Origin: an uncultured Parabacteroides sp.
Lineage (GTDB): Bacteria > Bacteroidota > Bacteroidia > Bacteroidales > Tannerellaceae
Direction: 5' to 3'
Length of the DNA: 7,159 nt
Assembly (NCBI GenBank): GCA_947074335.1
Contig: CAMTPG010000131.1
Location: 1-7,159 of the forward strand
A program made the translations under genes and the position numbers. Below, one piece after another: positions 1 to 6,203 of this stretch (positions within the stretch are counted from its first letter, which is position 1; each line of letters begins with the position of its first letter). Below the pieces are notes generated by a model. That model had not been told where the DNA came from and searched no databases. It saw only the letters and a list, made by a program, of their open reading frames with translations.

Positions 1-944
1 CCGGCCGCATCACCATCATAGATTACGGTTATATTCGTGGTGAAGCGGTTAATCAGTCGGATCTGTCCGGCAGTAAGTGCCGTTCCTGATGAGGATACTA
101 CATTTTCGATGCCTGCCTGATGCATCGAAATAACATCCGTATAACCCTCTACCAGATAGCAGCGATCCGCTTTTATTATGGCCTGTTTAGCAAAGAATAT
201 ACCATACAGCTCATTGCTCTTGTGGTAAATCTCACTTTCGGGTGAGTTGACATATTTGGCTGTCTTCTCATCCTTTTTCAGCACGCGACCGCCAAAACCT
301 ACCACTTTTCCGCTCAGTGAATGGATCGGAAAAATGACACGACCGCGATAGCGATCATTCACATTGCCGTTCTCATAAGCGACTATCAGGCCGGTTTTCT
401 CCAGAAATTCCTTTTTATAACCGCTTTTAAGTGCCTCTTTGTATAAGGCATCGCGCTGGTCCAGACTGTATCCCAGCTGGAACTTGTGAATCATATCATC
501 GCGAAATCCGCGCTCGGCAAAATAGCGCAGCCCGATCGATTTGCCTTCAACATGATTAAAGAGCAGGGACTTGAAGTATTTCTGTGCCCATTCGTTGACG
601 ATGAGCATACTTTCACGGTCGTTACGCGATTGTTTCTCGCGCTCGGTAAGCTCCCGCTCTTTAATCTCAATGTTATATTTTTTGGCTAAAAAGCGTAATG
701 CGTCAAAATACGACAGCTGCTCATGCTTCATGATGAAATGCACCGCAGTTCCTCCTTCGCCACAGGCAAAACATTTACAGATGTTTTTGGCCGGAGAGAC
801 ATAAAATGAAGGCGTTTTATCCGTATGAAACGGACAAAGTCCCACCATGTTTACGCCCCTTTTGCGGAGAGAAACAAACTCGGATACTACATCCGTTATA
901 TTGGCTGCATCCAGTATCCGGTCTATGGTTGCCTGATCTATCAT
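1..944 (-). CDS. dnaG: DNA primase DnaG, N-terminal 314 residues (C-terminus beyond left edge)
   Basis: DnaG makes the short RNA primers for lagging-strand synthesis, working with the replicative helicase DnaB. Reading the minus strand from the ATG at 944-942 gives an open frame to the window edge, starting MIDQATIDRILDAANITDVV. The CHC2 zinc-binding domain is intact: C37, H40, C58, C61 within GLCPFH and CKCFACG. The RNA-polymerase domain follows, with the basic motif DRYRGRVIFPI and FGGRVL. The Toprim catalytic residues are present: E266 in VEGYTD, and D310 and D312 in YDGDAA, almost the same numbering as E. coli DnaG. The rest of Toprim and the C-terminal helicase-binding domain lie outside the window, so integrity there cannot be judged. 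It follows the S46 peptidase gene by 43 bp and has its own -7 promoter box. The identification is secure. Confidence 0.98.
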   Translation of the reverse strand, partial: MIDQATIDRILDAANITDVVSEFVSLRKRGVNMVGLCPFHTDKTPSFYVSPAKNICKCFACGEGGTAVHFIMKHEQLSYFDALRFLAKKYNIEIKERELTEREKQSRNDRESMLIVNEWAQKYFKSLLFNHVEGKSIGLRYFAERGFRDDMIHKFQLGYSLDQRDALYKEALKSGYKKEFLEKTGLIVAYENGNVNDRYRGRVIFPIHSLSGKVVGFGGRVLKKDEKTAKYVNSPESEIYHKSNELYGIFFAKQAIIKADRCYLVEGYTDVISMHQAGIENVVSSSGTALTAGQIRLINRFTTNITVIYDGDAA

Positions 945-973
945 ATATACGCTATAAGCTCTTTTTTAATAAA

Positions 974-981
974 CAAATGTA
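974..981 (-). promoter_or_regulatory. Bacteroidetes-type -7 box for dnaG (TACATTTG)
   Basis: Read on the minus strand this is TACATTTG, an exact match to the Bacteroidetes primary-sigma -7 consensus TAnnTTTG. It ends 29 bp before the dnaG ATG, so a transcript starting about 6 nt later would have a leader of roughly 20-25 nt. I see no clear TTTG -33 element at the expected distance; that place is filled by the palindrome at 983-1003. Chance matches to this short box are possible in AT-rich DNA. Confidence 0.5.
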
Positions 982-982
982 A

Positions 983-1003
983 GGATATTATTCGATAATA
1001 TCC
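983..1003 (-). repeat. Perfect 9-3-9 palindrome across the S46 peptidase stop codon
   Basis: Arms GGATATTAT (983-991) and ATAATATCC (995-1003) pair perfectly around a 3-nt loop. The structure contains the TAA stop of the peptidase gene (988-990) and lies 1 bp from the dnaG -7 box. As RNA on the minus strand, the stem is followed by a T-rich but interrupted tract (TTACATTTGTTTATT), so it may be a weak terminator or attenuator between the peptidase and dnaG. As DNA it lies where an operator could cover the dnaG promoter. Sequence alone does not decide between these. Confidence 0.5.
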
Positions 1004-3147
1004 ATTTCGTCCAGTAAATACCCGGCACCTGCAAACTTATCGATAATAAATAATACATAGCGGATATCCACAATAATGCTTCGCTGGTAATCGGGCAGAT
1101 ACTGAATATCACCGCCTACACCTTCCCAGTTACGGTCGAAATTGATACCGATCAGCTCGCCGTTGGCATTCATTACCGGACTGCCTGAGTTTCCGCCCGT
1201 AGAGTGCGTTGTGGCACAGAAGGCAACCGGCATTTTGCCGTTCGACATGCCATAGCGGCCGAAATTGCCTGCTTCGTACAGGCTTTTCAGTTTGTCGGGC
1301 ACCACAAATTCCCAGTTTGTCGGATCCTCTTTTTCCATTACGCCATCCAGCGTAGTCTGGTATCCGTAAGTATCGCAATCGCGCGGTTCATAGCCGCGAA
1401 CCTGTCCGTATGTAAGACGCAGCGTGAAATTCGCATCCGGGAAATTAGCTTTATCACCATACATGGCCAGCAATCCTTTTACATACGAGCGATGTGCCAG
1501 TGCATAACCTTCGTCGAATTCCTTCAGGGCATTTTTCAGTGCCATATCCTCGTTGCGAACCGATTGTGCAAACAAAATCATCGGATCATTCTCCAAAGCT
1601 TTGGCCGTCGGTTTTTTCAGGAAAGCATTGAAATTAGTTTCGCTGCCGTAAATCGAGTTGTCGAAGATATAATCCACAAATTCATCCACATGGCCTTTGA
1701 ATTTAGACTGAAGCAGCTCGAAATAAGCGGGCTGTTCAGCAGCCGGAACCTGTTTGCAATACTCTTCCAGCATCACTTTGGCAATGCGGCGGTCTACTTT
1801 ATAACTGTAGTTCTGATTGGCAAAACGATGATAAGCCTGTTCGAGTGCGCGCAGTTCCTGTTTCTGCAACTCTTTATCTTTTCCTTTCAGAGCCAGTACA
1901 AGCGGTTCAATCTGTGTGGGAACAGCTGTAAATTCAATGCCACGGCTTAGTGCCTCGTCGAGCATCCAGCTGCGAAAACGCAGCCCTTTGCGATTTTCTA
2001 CAATCTCTTCGAGTGTAAGCAGTGCATCCGGATATTCGGGTTCGCAGTTCTTTTTAGACCAGGCAATCAGATTATCCTGTTCATCCTGTTTTACCTGCTG
2101 GAAGTTGCGTTTCTTAATGGCCCAGTTACTGCCGATGGCATTTTTATGTGCATTGGTAGAGCTGGCATATTTGCTGGAATACTGGATACGTACAGCCGGG
2201 TCGTTCAGCATTTCGTCGAGCATAGCCTGCTGGCGCAGATCGCGAACGCGGATACGCACGGCATTATCGATGTCGCGACGTTCGGCCACTTCCCACGACG
2301 TATAATATTTATTAGTACGACCGGGAAAGCCCATCATCATCGCATAATCATTCTCATTTACACCCTGCAGGTTGATTTTCAGCCACTGCTTGGGACGCAA
2401 CGGCACATTGGTTTCCGAATAGGGCGCCGGATTACCATTGGCATCGGCATAGACACGGAATACGGCAAAGTCGCCGGTATGACGCGGCCACATCCAGTTG
2501 TCGGTATCGGCACCAAATTTACCAATCGATGAAGGCGGAGCGCCAACCAGACGCACATCGCTGAAAATCTTTTTGGTAAACATAAAATACTGATTTCCGC
2601 CATAAAACTGTTTAATCTCCACCTCCGTGCCCGGATTATTCAGCAGGAATTCTTCGCCGACCTTTTCTTTAGCCAGTCCGTTCAGGAATTTGGGCGAAAG
2701 AAAATTCATGCTGTTGGGATCTGTCTCTTTGGCCAGCTCCGCTTTCACATAATCGGTTACATCCTCGATCTTATCAATAAATGTTACGCTGAGTCCCGGA
2801 TTGGGCAGCTCCTCGTCGCGGTTCATCGCCCAGAATCCGTCGGTCAGATAATCCTGCTCAACCGTACTGTGGCGCTGAATGCTTCCGTAGCCGCAATGAT
2901 GATTGGTGAGCAACAAACCGTCGGGCGAAACCATCTCGCCGGTACAGCCGCCGCCAAAAATCACGATGGCATCTTTGATCGACGACGAATCGGGATTGTA
3001 AATATCATAATCCTGCAATTTCAGACCCAGCGCCTGCATCTCGGGAAATTTTTGTTGTCTGAGCAGCGGCAACAGCCACATACCCTCGTCGGCAATTGCC
3101 GGCAGCGTCATGGCAAACGCCATAATCGAAATAAAGAGTTTCTTCAT
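988..3147 (-). CDS. dpp11: S46 family dipeptidyl-peptidase, DPP11-type (Asp/Glu-specific)
   Basis: This periplasmic serine exopeptidase releases dipeptides from the N-terminus of peptides, feeding amino-acid fermentation in asaccharolytic and proteolytic Bacteroidales. The 719-residue length matches the family (about 720). A signal peptide is visible: MKK, a hydrophobic core, and likely cleavage after AIA at residue 19. The chymotrypsin-like catalytic residues are all present: H84 in TNHHCG, D226 in HTGDF, and S654 in GGNSGSP. Each is one lower than in P. gingivalis DPP11 (H85, D227, S655). The residue 18 after the serine is R672, in INFDRNWEG. In the family, Arg here (R673 of DPP11) selects acidic P1 residues, whereas DPP7 has Gly. 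I therefore predict Asp/Glu specificity. The gene starts at ATG 3147, 22 bp after the CYTH stop, with no promoter between them. The family call is certain; the specificity is inference from one residue. Confidence 0.95.
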   Translation of the reverse strand: MKKLFISIMAFAMTLPAIADEGMWLLPLLRQQKFPEMQALGLKLQDYDIYNPDSSSIKDAIVIFGGGCTGEMVSPDGLLLTNHHCGYGSIQRHSTVEQDYLTDGFWAMNRDEELPNPGLSVTFIDKIEDVTDYVKAELAKETDPNSMNFLSPKFLNGLAKEKVGEEFLLNNPGTEVEIKQFYGGNQYFMFTKKIFSDVRLVGAPPSSIGKFGADTDNWMWPRHTGDFAVFRVYADANGNPAPYSETNVPLRPKQWLKINLQGVNENDYAMMMGFPGRTNKYYTSWEVAERRDIDNAVRIRVRDLRQQAMLDEMLNDPAVRIQYSSKYASSTNAHKNAIGSNWAIKKRNFQQVKQDEQDNLIAWSKKNCEPEYPDALLTLEEIVENRKGLRFRSWMLDEALSRGIEFTAVPTQIEPLVLALKGKDKELQKQELRALEQAYHRFANQNYSYKVDRRIAKVMLEEYCKQVPAAEQPAYFELLQSKFKGHVDEFVDYIFDNSIYGSETNFNAFLKKPTAKALENDPMILFAQSVRNEDMALKNALKEFDEGYALAHRSYVKGLLAMYGDKANFPDANFTLRLTYGQVRGYEPRDCDTYGYQTTLDGVMEKEDPTNWEFVVPDKLKSLYEAGNFGRYGMSNGKMPVAFCATTHSTGGNSGSPVMNANGELIGINFDRNWEGVGGDIQYLPDYQRSIIVDIRYVLFIIDKFAGAGYLLDEMDIIE

Positions 3148-3169
3148 GTTGTGTGTTGAGTTTTATGTT

Positions 3170-3658
3170 TTATTGTTGTTTGAATTCTGTTTTCCAGTTT
3201 TTATACGGATTTTTCGAAAGCATGGCATTGTAAAAGCGTACATCGCCCGTTACCTCTTCGCCCAGCCAGTCGGGTTTCGGGAAGATATCGTTTTCGTGCT
3301 GCAGCTCAATTTCTGCCATCACCAGTCCGGCGTTATCATCCAGAAACTCATCTACTTCCCAGGTATGTGTACCGGCAGGAATCAGATAGCGTATTTTGTG
3401 GATAACGCCCGGCAGGCAGAGTTTCATCAGTGCTTCGGCATCGGGAAGCGTCAGTTTTTGTTCGAACTCATACCGGTTCAGCCCGGAAGCATCCGAAGCT
3501 CCCTTGATCGTCAGAAAGCCTTCATTGCCCCGGATACGAATGCGCACGCTGCGTTCGGGCGAAGCCGAAATGTAGCCCTGCATAATCCGTGCCGACGATA
3601 CAGCCTGCGATTTGTAATCGCCTTGCACCAGAAACTTGCGTTCAATCTCAATAGCCAT
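3170..3658 (-). CDS. CYTH-domain triphosphate tunnel metalloenzyme (probable inorganic triphosphatase)
   Basis: CYTH proteins fold as an eight-stranded beta tunnel that binds triphosphate and divalent metal. The short bacterial forms resembling Nitrosomonas europaea NeuTTM hydrolyse tripolyphosphate. The 162 residues carry the full signature: ExExK as E4, E6, K8 (IEIERKFL), QGYIS near 27-31, alternating R39/R41/R43, TIKG with K52, RYEFE with E64/E66, KIRY with K88/R90, WEVDEF with E101/D103, and AEIEL with E116/E118. The C-terminal stretch WLGEEVTGDVRFYNAML closely resembles NeuTTM. All charged tunnel positions look intact, so an active enzyme is expected; whether it prefers tripolyphosphate, nucleoside triphosphate or thiamine triphosphate cannot be read from sequence. 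It is probably cytoplasmic, with no signal peptide. The start at ATG 3658 lies 12 bp after the upstream Smr gene, so the two are likely co-transcribed. Confidence 0.92.
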   Translation of the reverse strand: MAIEIERKFLVQGDYKSQAVSSARIMQGYISASPERSVRIRIRGNEGFLTIKGASDASGLNRYEFEQKLTLPDAEALMKLCLPGVIHKIRYLIPAGTHTWEVDEFLDDNAGLVMAEIELQHENDIFPKPDWLGEEVTGDVRFYNAMLSKNPYKNWKTEFKQQ

Positions 3659-3670
3659 GCCCGGGAGTTG

Positions 3671-4750
3671 TTATTTAATGGTAACCAGTGTAGCTCCGAA
3701 TCCGTATTCGCGGAAAGAGGCATCCTGAAAATCATACTTTTTATATTTGGTTTTCAGCTCTTTCTCGATCTCTTTGCGCAGCACACCGTTGCCTTTGCCG
3801 TGGATGAAAACAATTTTCTGACCTTTCTGGCCGGCATACTGCTCAAGCACTTCATGGAATTTCTGCATCTGATACTGCAACATGTCAGCATTGCTCAGTC
3901 CTGCCGTATCGTCGAGCAGCTCATTGATGTGCAGATCGACTTCGAGTATATTTACTGCATTATTTTTGTGTTTAACAACCGGCTGCGGCGTATTGCGGCG
4001 ATCTTCGCGCGCCTTTTGCTGCATGGCTTCCTGAAGATCTGTGGCCGAAATAAGCAGCTCTCTTTCAGGAATATCGCGGCGTACTACGGGATAAACCAGT
4101 GCATTTTCATCGAAAAACTCATTGCTCATAAAACAATGCTGTTTGTAGAACTTAACCGTGTCGAGCCGGAGTTCTACCGAGATGGCGTTTTTCAGCGCAT
4201 AGGGCTTGTTTTCTTTATAGGCAATGAGTTGAAAACAGACACGTTCGAGTGCATTGAGCTCCGATTTATCGAATTCTTCCAGAAAAATCTGGGTATTGGG
4301 TTCGATAATGCCGTGGTGGCGGCTGGTCCAGCTGTTATTTTCGCGATTCATGTAGTTGAACATCAGGTAATAGTTACTGTCGTTCACCAGCCAGGTTTCG
4401 AAACCGCTGTTCTGCATGATATTTTTAGGTTCGAGCGGCAGATAGGCCAGATATACATTGAGTTGTTCACCTTCGCGTGTCTCCTGAATCACCGGCGTTT
4501 CGGGCTGCTGCACTTTAGGCTGCGCTGCTACCGGTTTTGCCGGTTCGGGAGCAGCAATGGGCGAACGACGTGAACTGTGAACCTGCGCATTATCATCGCC
4601 AACCACCACACATTCACGGATATAAGCCGGCACATCGAAGCCGTCTTCATCTTCCACCATCACTACATCTTTGCCTTTGAAGCTGCGAACGGTGCCACCG
4701 CCTGTACTGTTCAGGAAACGCACGCGGTCTCCTACTTTTATATTACTCAT
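3671..4750 (-). CDS. DUF2027-like protein with C-terminal Smr domain
   Basis: The 359 residues divide into three parts. Residues 1-50 (KVGDRVRFLNSTGGGTVRSF) form a small beta-barrel-like segment of the kind seen in Bacteroidetes DUF2027 proteins. Residues 52-95 are a Pro/Ala/Gln-rich, probably disordered linker. Residues 95-250 are a beta-rich middle domain characteristic of the same family. The end is an Smr domain (about 265-359) with VDLH at 271-274 and HGKGNGVL at 317-324, the two conserved motifs of that domain. Smr domains occur in MutS2 and in SmrB-like RNA endonucleases acting at collided ribosomes, so a nucleic-acid nicking or cleaving role is plausible but unproven here. It is the first gene of a likely operon with the CYTH and S46 genes and has a TAnnTTTG box 34 bp upstream of its ATG. 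The Smr call is firm; the DUF2027 assignment is from recall of the family pattern. Confidence 0.9.
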   Translation of the reverse strand: MSNIKVGDRVRFLNSTGGGTVRSFKGKDVVMVEDEDGFDVPAYIRECVVVGDDNAQVHSSRRSPIAAPEPAKPVAAQPKVQQPETPVIQETREGEQLNVYLAYLPLEPKNIMQNSGFETWLVNDSNYYLMFNYMNRENNSWTSRHHGIIEPNTQIFLEEFDKSELNALERVCFQLIAYKENKPYALKNAISVELRLDTVKFYKQHCFMSNEFFDENALVYPVVRRDIPERELLISATDLQEAMQQKAREDRRNTPQPVVKHKNNAVNILEVDLHINELLDDTAGLSNADMLQYQMQKFHEVLEQYAGQKGQKIVFIHGKGNGVLRKEIEKELKTKYKKYDFQDASFREYGFGATLVTIK

Positions 4751-4784
4751 TTTCAGTTGCTCTTTATTAATTTTCTAAAACATG

Positions 4785-4792
4785 CAAAGATA
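4785..4792 (-). promoter_or_regulatory. Bacteroidetes-type -7 box for the Smr-CYTH-S46 operon (TATCTTTG)
   Basis: On the minus strand this reads TATCTTTG, an exact TAnnTTTG match ending 34 bp before the Smr-gene ATG. The implied leader is about 25-30 nt. No convincing TTTG -33 element is visible 19-20 bp further upstream. It is the only such box I see ahead of the three closely packed genes, consistent with one shared promoter. Confidence 0.55.
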
Positions 4793-4833
4793 GTGAAAAA
4801 AGAGATATGTAGGAGGGAGATTTTTATTATGCA

Positions 4834-4872
4834 ATCTGCATAGGGAACATTCAGGCTTCGGAGCATGCAGAT
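4834..4872 (+). repeat. Inverted repeat in the divergent intergenic region
   Basis: Arms ATCTGCAT (4834-4841) and ATGCAGAT (4865-4872) are perfect inverse complements across 23 nt. Inside the loop, GCT (4855-4857) and AGC (4862-4864) pair around TCGG, and that AGC directly joins the right arm, so the structure reads as one stem with a 13-nt bulge on the left side. It lies between the two divergent promoters. It could be a dimeric regulator site, a leader structure or a recombination scar; no function is demonstrable from sequence. Confidence 0.4.
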
Positions 4873-4887
4873 AAGTAGCCTGACAGG

Positions 4888-4932
4888 TTAATAATAACAT
4901 TATTACTAATAAAGTTGTTACTAATAAAATTA
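4888..4932 (+). repeat. Three tandem 15-bp imperfect direct repeats at the ATPase promoter
   Basis: Three contiguous 15-mers occupy 4888-4902 (TTAATAATAACATTA), 4903-4917 (TTACTAATAAAGTTG) and 4918-4932 (TTACTAATAAAATTA). Adjacent copies agree at 11 and 13 of 15 positions, and the first and third at 13 of 15. The second copy ends with the likely -33 TTG and the third fills the spacer before the -7 box. A 7-3-7 inverted repeat (TAATAAT/ATTATTA, 4889-4905) overlaps the first copy. Iterated sites at a promoter suggest cooperative binding of a regulator, but low-complexity AT DNA can also produce such periodicity. Confidence 0.55.
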
Positions 4933-4945
4933 TAACCTAATTTTG
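4914..4945 (+). promoter_or_regulatory. Bacteroidetes promoter for the ATPase gene
   Basis: The -7 box TAATTTTG (4938-4945) matches TAnnTTTG exactly. A -33-like GTTG (4914-4917) stands 20 bp upstream, within the usual spacing. Start of transcription is expected near 4950-4953, giving a short leader of about 17 nt. Just before the ATG is AGGAAAAA (4959-4966), a weak purine-rich ribosome site typical of Bacteroidetes. Confidence 0.65.
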
Positions 4946-4968
4946 CAGAAAGATAAACAGGAAAAACT

Positions 4969-6105
4969 ATGGGAAATAAACCTTTTATATTTGGTGTTGC
5001 TACATCCGGCGATAATTTTACCGACAGAGAGAAAGAGACTGCCCGTCTGTTGTCTAACTTTACTCACGGAGTGAACACTGTGCTAATTTCACCTCGAAGA
5101 TGGGGTAAAACTTCGCTTGTGAAAAAAGTATGTAATCTTGCGAAGTCTGACGAATTGAAGATTGTTTATTTGGATATATTCTCGTGTCGGACTGATAGAG
5201 AGTTTTACGATGCTTTTGCCTCTGTTGTACTGAAACAAACCTCCTCGAAGTTTGATGAGGTATTAGAGAATGCCAAAATATTTCTATCTCGTATCGCTCC
5301 CAAATTTTCTATCGGTATCGATCCTTTGACAGATTTTTCTATATCGTTGGAGTTAAATCCCAAGAGTGATGATATTGATGAGATATTACAACTGCCGGAA
5401 AAGATAGCGCAAAAAAAAGGGATTAATATTGTTGTCTGCATCGATGAATTTCAACAAATTTCGGAGTTTAAAGAGTCTAAGATATTCCAGAAACGATTGC
5501 GTACCGTATGGCAACTTCAAAACTCGGTCTCTTATTGCCTGTTTGGAAGTAAAAAGCATCTGATGAATGAACTCTTTGAAAAGAGAAATCTGCCGTTCTA
5601 TAAGTTTAGTGATGTAATATATCTTTCAAAAATTTCTACACCCGATTGGATAGCATATATCTGCAAACGATTTGAGCATACAGGAAAACGCATCTCCGAA
5701 GAGTTGGCAGAAAAGATCTGCTTAACAGTTGATAATCATTCTTCGTATGTTCAGCAATTAGCATGGCTTTTGTGGATTCAAACACAAGAGGAGGCAACAG
5801 AGCAAAACTTTGCGGATGCTTGTCAGAATCTGATCGACCAGAATACACCGCTATTTGAAAATCAGACTGAGAATCTGTCTGTTTACCAGATGAATTTTCT
5901 TCGTGCTCTGGTTGATGATGTACATAGTGAATTTACTTCTGCCGTGATTTTGAAAAAATATCAATTGGGTTCTTCAGCTAATGTAAGTATTGTTAAACGC
6001 GCTCTTGTTAAGAAAGAGATCATTGAAATCGAAAATAAAAGGGTGCAATTCGTTGATCCGGTTATGAAGCTATGGTTGAAGCAGGAGTTTTCGAGTAATA
6101 AGTAG
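4969..6105 (+). CDS. P-loop ATPase with C-terminal winged helix (COG1672-like), role unknown
   Basis: This is a 378-residue cytoplasmic ATP-binding protein with no signal peptide or membrane segment. It opens with FGVATSGDNFTDREKE, the usual lead-in of this Bacteroidetes family. A variant Walker A follows, SPRRWGKTS at 41-49 with K47, in which the first glycine is replaced by serine. Walker B is NIVVCIDE at 153-160 (D159, E160). GSKKH at 193-197 ends a strand in the sensor-1 position. Residues 222-300 are helical (TPDWIAYICKRF, SSYVQQLAWLLW), and 305-375 resemble a winged helix ending in DPVMKLWLKQEF. This architecture fits the archaeal-ATPase/MNS-STAND-like group (COG1672), whose cellular roles are mostly unknown. 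The gene stands alone between divergent and convergent neighbours, with its own promoter and hairpin. It is more AT-rich than the left cluster, which may reflect separate acquisition. The ATPase call is firm; no function is assigned. Confidence 0.88.
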   Translation: MGNKPFIFGVATSGDNFTDREKETARLLSNFTHGVNTVLISPRRWGKTSLVKKVCNLAKSDELKIVYLDIFSCRTDREFYDAFASVVLKQTSSKFDEVLENAKIFLSRIAPKFSIGIDPLTDFSISLELNPKSDDIDEILQLPEKIAQKKGINIVVCIDEFQQISEFKESKIFQKRLRTVWQLQNSVSYCLFGSKKHLMNELFEKRNLPFYKFSDVIYLSKISTPDWIAYICKRFEHTGKRISEELAEKICLTVDNHSSYVQQLAWLLWIQTQEEATEQNFADACQNLIDQNTPLFENQTENLSVYQMNFLRALVDDVHSEFTSAVILKKYQLGSSANVSIVKRALVKKEIIEIENKRVQFVDPVMKLWLKQEFSSNK

Positions 6106-6141
6106 CCGGTTTTACACACAAAAAATCATGTATAAAACCGG
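6106..6141 (+). terminator. Stem-loop directly after the ATPase stop codon
   Basis: Arms CCGGTTTTACACA (6106-6118) and TGTATAAAACCGG (6129-6141) pair over 13 positions with one C/A mismatch, around a 10-nt A-rich loop. The stem begins on the base after the TAG stop. The tract after it (ATTGAGTTTGTT) is only moderately T-rich, so it is an imperfect intrinsic terminator. It may also stabilise the 3' end of the mRNA or serve as a boundary between the convergent genes. Confidence 0.65.
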
Positions 6142-6154
6142 ATTGAGTTTGTTG

Positions 6155-6174
6155 GGAAGGAATAGCTTCTTTCC
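6155..6174 (+). terminator. Second short hairpin in the convergent gap
   Basis: GGAAGGAA (6155-6162) and TTCTTTCC (6167-6174) pair around the loop TAGC with one G-T wobble in plus-strand RNA; in minus-strand RNA the same position is an A/C mismatch. It lies 13 bp after the first hairpin and 29 bp from the end of the convergent membrane-protein gene. No T-run follows, so it is at best an auxiliary termination or 3'-end structure. Confidence 0.35.
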
Positions 6175-6203
6175 GGTATATAACTATATAATTAAATGGA
6201 TAT

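Noticed and set aside
486..804. Two overlapping short plus-strand frames opposite dnaG
   Set aside because: They are antisense to the zinc-binding and polymerase domains of dnaG, which accounts fully for this sequence.
1204..1950. A 248-codon plus-strand open frame inside the S46 peptidase gene
   Set aside because: It lies fully antisense to a complete peptidase gene with all catalytic residues, and its translation shows no family resemblance.
3110..4573. A 487-codon plus-strand open frame opposite the CYTH and Smr genes
   Set aside because: It spans two well-identified minus-strand genes and their junction, its translation has no recognisable domain and is rich in F, I, H and R as expected of an antisense shadow, and no promoter or ribosome site precedes it.
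4577..4843. An 88-codon plus-strand frame running from the Smr gene into the intergenic region
   Set aside because: More than half is antisense to the Smr gene, the translation is not protein-like, and it would end inside the inverted repeat; no ribosome site is seen.
4888..4932. Repeats as plasmid-type iterons or a CRISPR array
   Set aside because: There are only three short contiguous copies with no spacers, no replication initiator and no Cas genes; a promoter-associated operator or chance is more likely.
4751..6203. ATPase region as a transposon or integrated element
   Set aside because: No transposase, integrase, terminal inverted repeats or target-site duplication is visible at the edges; only base composition and isolation hint at transfer, so it is kept as a finding and not annotated as a mobile element.
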